A stretch of 64,000 bases of DNA from Phycisphaerales bacterium (GCA_029260315.1 JAJDDM010000135.1:37510-101509); one strand, 5' to 3'; positions 17,563 through 26,647 are shown, numbered from the stretch's first letter. The notes: generated by a model from the sequence alone, not told the origin. A program made the numbers and translations.

Positions 17563-17991
17563 ATGGGCCGCATCATCGCTTCCGTCACCGTTGAGAACCT
17601 CCACCAGGAAGGCGCATCGTTTCGCTGCGATGCCTTGGTCGACACCGGCGCGGCGTTTCTTGTGCTGCCGAACGCCTGGCGAGAGCGCCTCGGGAAGCTC
17701 GACCTATCTCGGAAGGTGGAGATCGAGTTAGGCGACCAAAGCGTCCGATCGGGCGAGGTCTGTGGCCCCGTGAAGATTCAGATCGAAGGCTTCGACGCCT
17801 TCTCGGGAGAGGTGCTCTTCATCGACATGGAACCGGCCGGAGGGCGGTATGACCCGCTGCTTGGATACGTTCCACTCGAGCAGAGCCAGGTCGCCGTGGA
17901 CATGGTGGGACACCGCTTGGTGCCCGTGCGCCGCGTGGATCTCAAAGTGGTAGTGCTTGAAGGGGCCGATTTCACTGGCTCGACCCCATAG
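17563..17991 (+). CDS. Retropepsin-like aspartyl protease domain protein
   Basis: A 142-aa single-domain protein from ATG 17563. The catalytic motif is DALVDTGAAFLVLP (Asp-Thr-Gly about residue 25), followed by a flap region and the second conserved stretch RYDPLLGYVPLEQ (ILG-like Leu-Leu-Gly). These are the landmarks of the bacterial clan AA retropepsin-like proteases, which work as dimers. There is no signal or transmembrane segment. It lies downstream of the small membrane protein by 50 bp. Substrate unknown. Confidence 0.8.
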   Translation: MGRIIASVTVENLHQEGASFRCDALVDTGAAFLVLPNAWRERLGKLDLSRKVEIELGDQSVRSGEVCGPVKIQIEGFDAFSGEVLFIDMEPAGGRYDPLLGYVPLEQSQVAVDMVGHRLVPVRRVDLKVVVLEGADFTGSTP

Positions 17992-18000
17992 CCAGAACCC

Positions 18001-18285
18001 TCAGTACTCATCCGGAAGGAGCACCGTCGTCACCGATCGGTCCGCTTCCGTGATGATCCAGAACTTGGTGCCCTGCTTCGTGCGATAGGCCGAGAGGAGC
18101 CGAGTCTCTTGACGAAGAGCCGCATCATTGGCGGCCTTGTCCTCATCATCCAACTCGCCCCAATCTCCACGAGCGTGACGGGCGATGGCCGTCACCAACT
18201 CGTCGGATGGGACCTCTGCCAGCGCCCCTGGTGTCGTGAGGAGCCGGCCCAACACGAAGTGGACAGAAAACCTGTCGGAGACCAC
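18001..18285 (-). CDS. Conserved small plasmid-associated protein, unknown
   Basis: A 94-aa product. GTG 18285 is chosen because GGAGGA (18296-18291) lies at correct spacing; the frame stays open upstream. The N-terminal LGRLLTTPGAL and the C-terminal SAYRTKQGTKFWIITEADRSVTTVLLPDEY form a layout I associate with a widespread small family on plasmids and integrative elements, sometimes mis-named as a restriction subunit. Function unknown; the acidic middle (DWGELDDEDKAANDAA) suggests interaction with DNA-binding partners or DNA mimicry. Confidence 0.6.
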   Translation of the reverse strand: MVSDRFSVHFVLGRLLTTPGALAEVPSDELVTAIARHARGDWGELDDEDKAANDAALRQETRLLSAYRTKQGTKFWIITEADRSVTTVLLPDEY

Positions 18286-18415
18286 GTGATTCCTCCAAAT
18301 GAGACCTTGTGCGTGCTCCACCCGCAGTGGGAAGAGCAGTCACAAGGCCTTGAGGAAGAGAGCGAGGCCTCTACACGTGCTTAGATCGAATCGTGTGTCG
18401 ATGGCAAGGACTGGC

Positions 18416-19873
18416 CTACCAGTCGTGTTCGACCAGAGACTGAATGTACGTGGCCGCGGAAGCAATGGCCCCTGCGACGTGTCGAAGAGGCTCCTGGCAG
18501 TGAACGCCGTCGATGGTCAAGAAGTTGTAGCCCACACCGCCGTCCTCAAGTCCGTCGAGGTCCGGGCACCTCGGCATCCGGTAGAAGTCCAGTGGTATGC
18601 CTGCGCGGTCAAGCCCAGTGGCGAGAGGTGTTCCCGGGAGTACCGTCTCGACATTTGGGTAGAAGCCCGCGACCGTCGTGCCCTGTTCGAGGACTTCTTC
18701 ACAGAGTCCCACGGTTTCTCGAACTGTCTCTGCCGTCTCCAGAAGCGCGCCTTCTGTCGAGAGAGCGCCAAACATGAGCGACAACCCAACACGAAGTTCG
18801 GCTCGCCGGAGCCACTTGAGCCTCTCGAGAAGGAGGTTCCTCGTAAGCGCCGGTTTGCCGACGCTGCTTAGGATTGCTGCGGCACCGCTTTCCACACCGG
18901 TGTAGACGTATCGGCAGCCATGGTGGGCGAGAAGTTGCACGGTCCTCTCCGACAGCATCGGCAGGTACACCTGGCATCCCCACTCAACACCGAGGCGACT
19001 CAGCATCGGAAGGAGGGTGGTCCGAACGTGCGTCGTCGTCGGGAAGATGCTGTCTTGGAAGTAGACCGAGTGGCCGGGCCTTGAGGCGCAGAGTTCCTCC
19101 AGCCAGTCGAAGCGCTGCTGAACGAGCACGCGCCCGTCGGGCGAGGCTTCGCTGCAGAAGATGCAACGCCCGTACGGACAGCCCCTGCTGATCATGACGG
19201 GCAGGGTGGATCCAGAAGCGAAGGCAGTGAACTCGATGTGCTGATCCGTCACTGGACGGTCGGGGATCTCTCCGAAGGACAAGGGGCCACCGTCTAGGTC
19301 AAGATGCGGCGTGGAGAGAGGCCACCAAGGGCTCGTGAGTCTCACCCGTCCCGCTGGAGGAGGCCTCTTCGCCAAGGAGGCAGGAAGCGACTCGCAAAAC
19401 CGCTGGGGGGGCGAACCGTGCTCGACGTATTGGGGCAGAAGCCACCCGAGAGCGTGCTCCGCGTCTCCCGCGATCGAGAGATCGATTCCGGATATGCTCC
19501 CGGCCATCTTCTGCGGGCAGTCGTCTTCGTGAGGTCCTCCGGCTAGGAGCAGGACTCGGTCGCCGGCTTCCTCGCGGATGGTTGCAACGACTCGAGCTGC
19601 CTCCTCAATTGCGGCCGTCGATGTGGACACGCACACAACGCGGAGTGAACCTCCGCGCGCGAGCGATCGGAGCTCGGCGTAGAACTCCTCGCTCGCGCCT
19701 CGTGGGTCGAGGTATCCGACTTGCTCGTCGGCGTCGGCGAGTGCGGGGAGAGCGAGGGCGACCGCGGAGAGGAGGCTGCCTGGCATGCCCTCGAACTTTA
19801 GCGTGCCTGGGTAGGGGGCATGGATCAGCAGGATGGACGTCTGAGTTGTTGCTTCTTGGAGTGTGTCGACCAT
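18416..19873 (-). CDS. Radical SAM protein with B12-binding-like N-terminal domain
   Basis: A 485-aa protein from ATG 19873. Residues about 10-150 form a Rossmann-like domain (ILLIHAPYP, CVSTSTAAIE, LLLAGGPHED) of the kind found in B12-binding radical SAM enzymes. The cluster motif SRGCPYGRCIFCSE (Cys232, Cys237, Cys240; C-x4-C-x2-C) is followed by a TIM-barrel with YFQDSIF, YTGVESGAA and GLSLMFGAL. The substrate is unknown; B12 radical SAM enzymes commonly methylate or rearrange unactivated carbon. The gene is divergent from an XRE regulator, with operator palindromes starting 3 bp from its start codon, so it is probably controlled by that regulator. Confidence 0.85.
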   Translation of the reverse strand: MVDTLQEATTQTSILLIHAPYPGTLKFEGMPGSLLSAVALALPALADADEQVGYLDPRGASEEFYAELRSLARGGSLRVVCVSTSTAAIEEAARVVATIREEAGDRVLLLAGGPHEDDCPQKMAGSISGIDLSIAGDAEHALGWLLPQYVEHGSPPQRFCESLPASLAKRPPPAGRVRLTSPWWPLSTPHLDLDGGPLSFGEIPDRPVTDQHIEFTAFASGSTLPVMISRGCPYGRCIFCSEASPDGRVLVQQRFDWLEELCASRPGHSVYFQDSIFPTTTHVRTTLLPMLSRLGVEWGCQVYLPMLSERTVQLLAHHGCRYVYTGVESGAAAILSSVGKPALTRNLLLERLKWLRRAELRVGLSLMFGALSTEGALLETAETVRETVGLCEEVLEQGTTVAGFYPNVETVLPGTPLATGLDRAGIPLDFYRMPRCPDLDGLEDGGVGYNFLTIDGVHCQEPLRHVAGAIASAATYIQSLVEHDW

Positions 19874-19876
19874 GGC

Positions 19877-19938
19877 GCAGACAATTGTCTGCGCTAGCGG
19901 CGTTGCAGACAACTGTCTGTAGCTCAGTTGTCTGCAAC
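19877..19938. promoter_or_regulatory. Operator palindromes between radical SAM gene and XRE regulator
   Basis: GCAGACAATTGTCTGC at 19877-19892 is a perfect 16-bp palindrome. GCAGACAACTGTCTGT at 19905-19920 is a near copy. In addition GTTGCAGACAACTG (19902-19915) is the exact inverse of CAGTTGTCTGCAAC (19925-19938). Repeated AGACAAYTGTCT units covering both starts are what an autoregulated XRE repressor would bind. Confidence 0.7.
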
Positions 19939-19954
19939 GCAGCACGCTGCCGAA

Positions 19955-20194
19955 GTGGCAGAACGGAAGAAGATCTCGCTGGAGCAGGCGTTTGGCCTGG
20001 TGGTGAGGGAGCGCCGGCTCCGGCTAGGCCTCTCGCAGGAGGCGCTCGCGTTCGAGGCCGACCTCCACCGGACGTACATCAGCATGCTCGAGCGCGGACT
20101 CCGGGTTCCTTCGCTCGCCACGATCGCCCTCTTGGCGGAGGCCTTGGGAACGCGAGCGAGCACTCTGGTAGCCGAGGCCGAGGGCACATCCTAG
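19955..20194 (+). CDS. XRE-family transcriptional regulator
   Basis: A 79-aa single-domain lambda-repressor-like protein from GTG 19955; a TTG at 19928 would place the start inside an operator half-site. The HTH reads LGLSQEALAFEADLHRTYISMLERGLRVPSLATIALLAEALG, very close to the controller (C) proteins of restriction-modification systems and similar small repressors. Likely binds the palindromes to its left and regulates itself and the divergent radical SAM gene. Confidence 0.85.
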   Translation: MAERKKISLEQAFGLVVRERRLRLGLSQEALAFEADLHRTYISMLERGLRVPSLATIALLAEALGTRASTLVAEAEGTS

Positions 20195-20265
20195 GCGCGT
20201 GCAATCCGTGGGTCGGCCGACATTCCGAGGCCGAACTCTCCCTCTAGACAGATGCTCGCTATCGC

Positions 20266-20961
20266 GTGTATGGCTCTCTCATGGGAGGGAGAGCATCACC
20301 GTGGTATCCGCTGACGTCGAACGAGACGCAGGTCGCACTCGCTGTTGCAGGTCTGCTTGGGACAGCTCTGGAGGTTTCCGGGCTCCCGCTTTCTGTTGTG
20401 GTTGCGAGCATTGCGAGCTTTCTCGGAATCGCCTACTTCGCGGGCTTCCTTGCTCGAGCGGCGAGTAGCCAGTTCGCGTTCGTTGAGCATGCTGCACGAG
20501 GAGGCGCTGGGTACCTTCCGTACTTCCGGCGTGCTCGAAAGAGCCTCCTGTTGATCCATGTTGACGACGACCCGCCAGTGCCGGAGCTCACGGGGCTCTA
20601 TGCGACGCTCCTCGAGAAAGGCGTGGAGATCAGGCGTCTCATCATCCGGAGGCCGGAGGCCCTCCCGGAGGCGTACGACTGGGTGGGCCGCCTTGAGCCG
20701 CACCCTCGCCTTATCCAGCGTGAAGTCCCGCCCCCCGAGGCGGCTCTTGGCGCGCTGAGCTTCGCGATCGTTGACGAGAGCACGGTCTTGATTGCCGTGC
20801 CGGATGTCTCCGCAACAGAGGCCGCCCCGTACTCATCGGGGTTCTTTCTGAGGCACCTTCTCGTGGTGGACGACGCGCGCGTGGCGGCAGCCTTTGTGCG
20901 TGTGCACGAGTTGCTGTGGAAGCGCGGGCAAGGCCTTCCAGCGGCAGTGCTTCCTGGCTGA
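20266..20961 (+). CDS. Membrane-anchored protein with C-terminal globular domain, unknown
   Basis: About 231 aa (GTG 20266, or ATG 20281). A hydrophobic hairpin at about residues 25-65 (VALAVAGLLGTALEV and LSVVVASIASFLGIAYFAGFLARA) is followed by a soluble domain with SLLLIHVDDDPP, GVEIRRLIIRR and SFAIVDESTVLIAVPD. The alternation is reminiscent of a phospholipase D-like or sensor domain, but no HKD motif is present. No function assigned. Confidence 0.6.
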   Translation: MYGSLMGGRASPWYPLTSNETQVALAVAGLLGTALEVSGLPLSVVVASIASFLGIAYFAGFLARAASSQFAFVEHAARGGAGYLPYFRRARKSLLLIHVDDDPPVPELTGLYATLLEKGVEIRRLIIRRPEALPEAYDWVGRLEPHPRLIQREVPPPEAALGALSFAIVDESTVLIAVPDVSATEAAPYSSGFFLRHLLVVDDARVAAAFVRVHELLWKRGQGLPAAVLPG

Positions 20962-21045
20962 ACGCCATACGGCGTTCGGAACCCCAAGCGAATCCCGCTG
21001 GCTTCATCAGGAGTTTGTCTGCCCACCCCCGATGGAGTCAGAGGC

Positions 21046-21378
21046 ATGGCCGGGACGTACGTGCTGAAGAAGGCCTCAAATGGCCAGTACATGTTCAACT
21101 TGCTCGCCGGCAATCACGAGGTGATCCTGACCAGCGAGCTCTACGTGTCGAAGAGTGGTGCCCAGAACGGGATCGAGTCGGTGCGAACCAACTCGCCGCA
21201 TGACTCGCGATACGATCGTCGAACGGCGACGTCCGGAGCGCCCTACTTCGTGCTGAAGGCGGCCAACCACGAGATCATTGGAAAGAGCGAGATGTACTCC
21301 TCGGCCACCGCCATGGAGACGGGCATCCAGTCCGTCAAGACGAATGGGCCGACGGCGGCGGTGAAGGACGCCACCTGA
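21046..21378 (+). CDS. DUF1508 (YegP-like) protein with two repeats
   Basis: A 110-aa protein made of two copies of the DUF1508 unit: GQYMFNLLAGNHEVILTSE ... GIESVRTN and YFVLKAANHEIIGKSE ... GIQSVKTN. This is the normal size and arrangement of YegP-like proteins. Their cellular role is unresolved. Confidence 0.85.
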   Translation: MAGTYVLKKASNGQYMFNLLAGNHEVILTSELYVSKSGAQNGIESVRTNSPHDSRYDRRTATSGAPYFVLKAANHEIIGKSEMYSSATAMETGIQSVKTNGPTAAVKDAT

Positions 21379-21584
21379 GGCCCTGCCGACCAAGGCCACG
21401 AGCGCCTTCTCGACGGCGGTGAGTTCGTTGGCCGTAGATGTGCTGTCGCTCTCGCCGCGACACATGGCGCTGGCCGACCCGCAGAAGTTGGCCGGGTTGT
21501 TGCCGTGACGGCGCGTATTCCTTGTGGGCGCATCACAGCGCTGGATGGTCGTCTTGCTGCGGCACGTCCAGCGGGGGAAGAGCC

Positions 21585-21959
21585 ATGGTCTCACGGTATC
21601 GCGCTTCGCTCCTCTGCTTGGCGGGAGCAGCCACGCTCCTCACTCTCGGCTGGGGCGATGGCAGCCGCAGGGATCAACCGCAGGCCATGCCATGCGCCGG
21701 GGAGAAGATGCGAAGCACCGCTGACGGCCGTTGTCCCGCCCATCAGGAGACCCTCGTCAGGAAGGCGCTGGCGGTTCCCTGCGGTGCGGCCACCTGGGCG
21801 AGCGCTGCCTATGGCGAGGCGCGGGAAGCGCACTTCCCCTACGGAGCGGCCGGACGGGACCCCGCGACTGGACGAGGCGTCGCAACGCTCCGCCTTCGAA
21901 CGTGTGCGGGGTGCACGTCGGCGGAGAGAGCCTGGCTCGCGGCTTCCAGAGGGGACTGA
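21585..21959 (+). CDS. Small secreted Cys-containing protein, unknown
   Basis: ATG 21585 is preceded by GGGGGAAG. The 124-aa product begins with a typical signal peptide (MVSRYRASLLCLAGAATLLTLG) and contains six cysteines after it (CAGEK, CPAHQ, PCGAA, CAGCTS), suggesting a disulphide-bonded exported protein. No family recognised. The gene abuts the convergent regulator gene. Confidence 0.5.
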   Translation: MVSRYRASLLCLAGAATLLTLGWGDGSRRDQPQAMPCAGEKMRSTADGRCPAHQETLVRKALAVPCGAATWASAAYGEAREAHFPYGAAGRDPATGRGVATLRLRTCAGCTSAERAWLAASRGD

Positions 21960-21981
21960 GGGGTCCTCGTTCCCGGAGGAC

Positions 21982-22248
21982 CTACAGCGGCCGAATGCGC
22001 TTTGCGGGCTTGTCCCTCGCCAACTCGTACTGGGACTTGTAGCGCATCCACGTCTCGGGCTTCTGCTTGAGAGCCCCGGCGATGCGCCAGGCCATGTCGG
22101 CGTGGAGATCGCGTTCCCCGGCGAGGAAGTACGCAAGGCAGCGTCGAGAGATGCCGATCCACTCGGCGAACTCCGTCTGGGTGACGCCGACGTGTTCGAG
22201 CTGCAGCCGGAGTCTCGCGCCCGGATGTGGCGGACGACGTGCGGGCAT
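21982..22248 (-). CDS. HigA-like XRE antitoxin, orphan
   Basis: An 88-aa protein with the HigA layout: HPGARLRLQLEHVGVTQTEFAEWIGISRRCLAYFLAGERDLHADMAWRIAGALKQKPETWMRYKSQYELA. HigA proteins normally follow a HigB RelE-fold toxin. Here no toxin is found on either side, and a second HigA-like gene lies directly upstream on the same strand. Confidence 0.8.
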   Translation of the reverse strand: MPARRPPHPGARLRLQLEHVGVTQTEFAEWIGISRRCLAYFLAGERDLHADMAWRIAGALKQKPETWMRYKSQYELARDKPAKRIRPL

Positions 22249-22327
22249 TCAGAAACTCCCGAGGGGCCCCCCGCCCCATAGGAAGCGTACGTCCCTCCGG
22301 TGCCAGCGGGATGTGACGTTTCCCATG

Positions 22328-22663
22328 CTAGGAGCGATCCGTAGCCGCAGCACCGGAAGCAGACTCCCCGTTCTTCTTCAGTTGTGGCAACGCTCTGATG
22401 GGCCGAAGCGAGCCGTGTCGGGCCAGATCGTAGAGATTCTGCGTGTGGAGCCACTCAGCAGCGTCCTCACCCAAGGCACCCGCGATGCGCCAGGCCATGT
22501 CCGGCGTGAGCGACCGCTGGCACCCCACGAGGTAGGCGAGTGCTCGTCGGCTCACACCGATGTGCTGAGCGAAGGCCGTCTGCGAGATGCCGAGGTCGTC
22601 GAGCCGTCGTCGTAGACGCTCTCCGGGGTGCGCGTGCTTGCGGCGTGCATTCGCGTTCTTCAT
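22328..22663 (-). CDS. Second HigA-like XRE protein in tandem
   Basis: A 111-aa product from ATG 22663. The HTH region (HPGERLRRRLDDLGISQTAFAQHIGVSRRALAYLVGCQRSLTPDMAWRIAGALG) is a clear paralogue of the neighbour at 21982-22248, with about half the residues identical by eye, plus an extra Lys/Ser/Ala tail. Tandem duplication without toxins points to regulators rather than a working toxin-antitoxin pair. Confidence 0.75.
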   Translation of the reverse strand: MKNANARRKHAHPGERLRRRLDDLGISQTAFAQHIGVSRRALAYLVGCQRSLTPDMAWRIAGALGEDAAEWLHTQNLYDLARHGSLRPIRALPQLKKNGESASGAAATDRS

Positions 22664-23147
22664 GGCCCCTCTCCAGCGGACCGCGTCCGTTCCTATAAGC
22701 GGGAAGAACAGCGGAGATGTGAGCGCGCTCCGCGAAAAAAAAGGCGTGCACAATTCTCGCGCACGTGTCGACGGCTGACGAGGCGCCCTTCTTCCCGTTA
22801 GGCGGGACACCTCCTGGCGCACGGAATAGGGCGTGCGCACACGTCTTGCGAATTCGCACACGCACGAGCACAGCGGCAGTGAGGTTGTGGCGTCGCGCGA
22901 AGTGAGAACAAGACGTGCATCACAACCGGGTTGACGCCCTTCGGAGGAGCTCGTACCCCGGAGTGCATCGGAAGGGAGGTTGCCCTTGAGCGACAAGGGA
23001 CCACTCGCAGCGGGCTTGGCAGCGCACCGAGTAGAGCGAACACGCTCCTCGGCACGCCGCACGGCGACCTTCTGGGAGCGCCGCTATGTGCTGAAGCACT
23101 TTCGTAGCTGTAGCAACGACACACTGTCGAGGGGCAGCGAGCTGCCC
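22664..23147. other. Regulatory gap between HigA-like genes and glycosyltransferase operon
   Basis: About 480 bp. It contains a perfect palindrome TGCGAATTCGCA (22847-22858) and several GCGCACAC/GTGTGCGC-like half-sites around 22835-22865. These could be operators for the HigA-like regulators and hold the promoters of both flanking units. The + frame extends upstream to 22980 but codes for low-complexity Arg/Ser sequence, so I start the gene later. Confidence 0.4.
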
Positions 23148-25811
23148 ATGTCCGAAGTCGTGGCGGTCCTCGAGTCGAACAAGGCCACGCGATCTCTCGG
23201 CGACGAAAACCGCATCCGCAAGGCCAGATCGGTCGAGCCACCGCTGATGCTGACGCCCCGCGTCGTGCTGGACCGGGCGACGATGCTCGACACGCGTGTG
23301 CTAGGCCGCAGGGACGCCTGGTGCCTTGGCGCGATGTTCGTGCTGTCGTTGATGCTGTACGCTGGCACCGCGGCCACCACCGTCACCGGCGAAGATGCCG
23401 GCGAACTCCTTGGTGCAGCCCACGGTCTCGGGGTACCTCACCCGCCCGGCTATCCGCTCTGGACGCTGCTGGGCCATGCCCTGGACCGGGGGCTGCCCTT
23501 CGGGACGGCCGCATGGCGCATCACGCTGGTCTCCGGGCTTTTCTCGGCCCTCGCGAACACGCTGCTGCTGGCGCTGTGCCTGAAGACGCTCAAGAGCCGG
23601 CTCGCCGCCGTGACGGCCGCGGGCCTCTTCGCGGTCTCGCTTACACACTGGACGCAGGCCGTGATCCCGGAGGTCTACGGCCTCAACACCTTCTTCGTCG
23701 CGGCGTGTGCGCTGCTCCTCGTTCGCCTCGCCGAGAAGCCGACCCCGGGGCGCTTGCTGGCCCTCGCTGTGGTCTCGGGCCTTGCACTGACCAACCACAC
23801 CACGGCCCTGGCCACGACTGTCCTCTGTGCCGTCGGAGCAGTCCTCGTTGCCCCGAGGCTGTTCCGTCGTCCCCTCGTCGCCGGGGGTGCGCTGGCTCTC
23901 TGCCTCGCACCCCTGGCGCTCTACCTGCTGCTGCCGGTCTTCTCGGCGAGTGACCCATACGTCGACTGGGGCAACCCCGAGACGACGAGTGCACTCTGGG
24001 AGCACGTGAGCCGGCAACAGTACGCGGGCTCGGAGCGCGATCAGCAAGCCGTCGCCGCCGACTACGGCAGCTACCTCAAGCGCCTCGGGCTGCTGGCCTC
24101 GTCGATGACGGAGCAGTTCGGAGGACCGTGGGTGATCGCGTTTGCGATCGTCGGCTTCTACGTGCTGCTGGTCCGGCAGACGGGGCTGTGGCTCTACCTG
24201 ATGGCCTCGGGGTATCTGTGCTCGGTGGCGATCACGCAGCTCACGGCGTACTCGTTCGACCGCGAGCACATCTACGCCAACCAGATCTTCTTCATCCCGG
24301 CGTGGCTCACGCTCGCGTGGTTGGTGGGCGGCGGCATCGACGGCGTGCTCTGGTTGGTCCGCCAGGCGTCGGCACTCTCGCCCCGCACCGTGCAGCGGGT
24401 CGCTGCCGCGGCGTGTGTGGCTCTGCTGGCCTACCCCGCGTGGAGTCACTACCCCCAAGCGGATCGCTCAGAGACCAGGCTCATCGCTGACTACGGTAAG
24501 GCGCTTCTCGACGCGATGGACGAAGGCGCGCTGTATTTCCCGGCTTCCGACCACAGCACTTTTGCGGTCATGTACTGGCAGGGCGTCGAGGGCTACCGGA
24601 CCGACATCGTTATCGCCGACAAGTACGGCCGTTTCGAGCGCGACCTCGTCGAGCCGTTCATCGACGACACCGACCGCCAACACCTCAACGAGGCCACCAG
24701 CTACGACGAGCAACGTCGACGCGTCGAAGCGCTGCTCATCGAACGCTGGCCGGGCCCGGTGTACTTCGCGAACAAGCGCGCAATGGACGATCTGCCCGAG
24801 CTCCGCTGCGAGCCTCGGGGGCCGCTGTTCGAGATCATGGCCGCCGAGGAAGCCGAGGCGTGGTGGCAGCCCGGCGAAGAAGGCGAGCTATCGGCGGGCC
24901 TGGCCTTCTGGAGCCGGTTTGACCACCTCGACCTCGAGGACGAGCGCGAGGGACTCGACTTCACCGTGCAGATGGTGCGCGGGGACCTGCGCTACCTCCG
25001 CGGCTTCGCCCACGTGCGAGCCGGTGACCTCGATGGCGCGGTCGCCGAGTGGTCAATGATCGAGGCTGACCTCGCGCCACTCAAGCAGCTGTTCAACAAC
25101 ATCGGCTCGGCCCTGGCCGATCACGACCGGCTCCCCGAGGCCCTCACGTTCTACGAGCGGGCCCTCTCCGAAGACCCCGAGTACGTCCTGGGGCTCCGCA
25201 ACAAGGCCTCGGTCCACGTCAACCTCGGCCAGCTCTCCTCGGCCATCGGGCTGTACGAGCGCATGCTCACCGTTGACCCCGGGCACCGTGACGCGAGGCT
25301 GAAGCTCGCGGATCTCCTCGAGCAGCAAGGTCGCCCCTCCGAGGCGCTGTATCACCTCGAGGCGTTGGCGCTCGCCGACCTGAGGGACCCCGTCCCTTGG
25401 AAGCTCGCCGGTGGCGTGCTGCTTCGAGGGGGTGACCTCGCCAAGGCCGAGGACGCGTTCGCCGAGGCGCTGGAGCGGGCTCCGCACGATGATGAGCTTG
25501 CCGAGCGGCTCCAGTTCCTCCGCAGTGGCGCGGCGCTCCTGGCGCAGCAGGCTGTGCCCGACATCCCCGCTGCCGCCGACCCGCTGTTTGACCCGTTCGG
25601 GGATCCCCTCTCGGATGACTTCGGCGCGGCCCTCTCGGGGCCGCCCCAGGCGCCGGGCGCTCGCGCACCCACTCTCCCCGATCCCACGCCGCGCCTTCCG
25701 GCACCGGGCGGTCTGACACGACCGCCCGGTGTCCCCACCGGCCCAGCAGCCCTTTCGAGCCCACACGGTCTCTCCCCGATCGTCGGCTCTCTTCCCTCGG
25801 GGAGTCCGTGA
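23148..25811 (+). CDS. DUF2723 (GT117-type) membrane mannosyltransferase-like protein with TPR domain
   Basis: 887 aa from ATG 23148. After about 50 residues come at least ten transmembrane helices with the DUF2723 signature TGEDAGELLGAAHGLGVPHPPGYPLW and the loop LTHWTQAVIPEVYGLNTF. A periplasmic part follows, then tetratricopeptide repeats (about residues 630-800) and a Pro-rich tail. DUF2723 proteins use polyprenyl-phosphate sugars to glycosylate proteins or lipids outside the cytoplasm. The next gene encodes a polyprenyl-phosphate mannose synthase-like enzyme, its expected donor source. The genes overlap (TGATG), so they are one operon. Confidence 0.82.
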   Translation: MSEVVAVLESNKATRSLGDENRIRKARSVEPPLMLTPRVVLDRATMLDTRVLGRRDAWCLGAMFVLSLMLYAGTAATTVTGEDAGELLGAAHGLGVPHPPGYPLWTLLGHALDRGLPFGTAAWRITLVSGLFSALANTLLLALCLKTLKSRLAAVTAAGLFAVSLTHWTQAVIPEVYGLNTFFVAACALLLVRLAEKPTPGRLLALAVVSGLALTNHTTALATTVLCAVGAVLVAPRLFRRPLVAGGALALCLAPLALYLLLPVFSASDPYVDWGNPETTSALWEHVSRQQYAGSERDQQAVAADYGSYLKRLGLLASSMTEQFGGPWVIAFAIVGFYVLLVRQTGLWLYLMASGYLCSVAITQLTAYSFDREHIYANQIFFIPAWLTLAWLVGGGIDGVLWLVRQASALSPRTVQRVAAAACVALLAYPAWSHYPQADRSETRLIADYGKALLDAMDEGALYFPASDHSTFAVMYWQGVEGYRTDIVIADKYGRFERDLVEPFIDDTDRQHLNEATSYDEQRRRVEALLIERWPGPVYFANKRAMDDLPELRCEPRGPLFEIMAAEEAEAWWQPGEEGELSAGLAFWSRFDHLDLEDEREGLDFTVQMVRGDLRYLRGFAHVRAGDLDGAVAEWSMIEADLAPLKQLFNNIGSALADHDRLPEALTFYERALSEDPEYVLGLRNKASVHVNLGQLSSAIGLYERMLTVDPGHRDARLKLADLLEQQGRPSEALYHLEALALADLRDPVPWKLAGGVLLRGGDLAKAEDAFAEALERAPHDDELAERLQFLRSGAALLAQQAVPDIPAAADPLFDPFGDPLSDDFGAALSGPPQAPGARAPTLPDPTPRLPAPGGLTRPPGVPTGPAALSSPHGLSPIVGSLPSGSP

Positions 25812-26647
25812 TGAGCATCCTCCGACCACTGGTCGTCTTGCCGACCTACAACGAGCGCGCAAGCCTCCCGCCGCTGCTCGCACAGATCCTGCGCACGGTG
25901 CCCGCAGCGGAGGTCCTGGTCGTCGACGACGACTCACCGGACGGCACCGGCGAGTGGGCCGATGACCAGGCCGTGAGTGAGCCTCGGCTGCACGTGATCC
26001 ATCGCCCCGGGAAACAGGGGCTCGGCTCGGCCTACATGCGGGGCTTCGCGTGGGGGCTGGAGCAGGGCTTTGACGTGCTAGTCGAGATGGATGCTGACGG
26101 CAGCCACCGCCCGCGGTACCTGCCCGATCTGCTGCGCAAGGTCGAGGACGGTGCCGATCTCGCCATCGGTAGCCGCTGGGTCGAGGGCGGCGGCACTGTC
26201 GGCTGGCCGTTCTCGCGGTTGGTGATGAGCAAGGTCAGCAACTTCATCGCCGAGACCGTGCTGCACATGCACGTGAAGGACGCGACCGCAGGTTTCCGTG
26301 CGTACCGGGCCGAGGTGCTACGGGCGATCGACTTCACGTCCATCGAGGCGGAAGGGTACGCCTTCCAGATCGAGGGGCTGTTCCGGGTCTGGCGCTACGG
26401 CGGGCGAATCGAAGAGACCCCGATCACGTTTACGGACAGGATCTGCGGGTCGAGCAAGATCAGCCGGGTCGAGGTGCTCGGTGCGATGACCACGCTGGGG
26501 CGCCTGTGGATCTCGAAGCGCCGGACAGGGCTGCACCCGGTGAAGTCCCTGGGCGAGGTCCCGAGGGCCGCCAAGACGGCCTCTCGGTCTGCAAAGCCCC
26601 GCGAGGTGGCCCGCAGAGAAGCCACCGTGGAGGCCGTTCACCGATGA
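25811..26647 (+). CDS. Polyprenyl-phosphate mannosyltransferase-like GT2
   Basis: A 278-aa GT2 enzyme: LVVLPTYNERASLPPLL, EVLVVDDDSPDGTGEWAD, GLGSAYMRGFAWGLE, the metal-binding VEMDADGSH and GSRWVEGGGTVGWP. This is the dolichol/polyprenol-phosphate mannose synthase pattern, without C-terminal transmembrane helices. It would load a sugar, probably mannose, onto polyprenyl phosphate for the DUF2723 enzyme encoded upstream. Start and stop overlap both neighbours. Confidence 0.85.
   Translation: MSILRPLVVLPTYNERASLPPLLAQILRTVPAAEVLVVDDDSPDGTGEWADDQAVSEPRLHVIHRPGKQGLGSAYMRGFAWGLEQGFDVLVEMDADGSHRPRYLPDLLRKVEDGADLAIGSRWVEGGGTVGWPFSRLVMSKVSNFIAETVLHMHVKDATAGFRAYRAEVLRAIDFTSIEAEGYAFQIEGLFRVWRYGGRIEETPITFTDRICGSSKISRVEVLGAMTTLGRLWISKRRTGLHPVKSLGEVPRAAKTASRSAKPREVARREATVEAVHR

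Noticed and set aside
21505..22281. A 258-codon + strand frame
   Set aside because: Overlaps both the signal-peptide protein at 21585-21959 (better start and features) and the HigA-like gene on the other strand.
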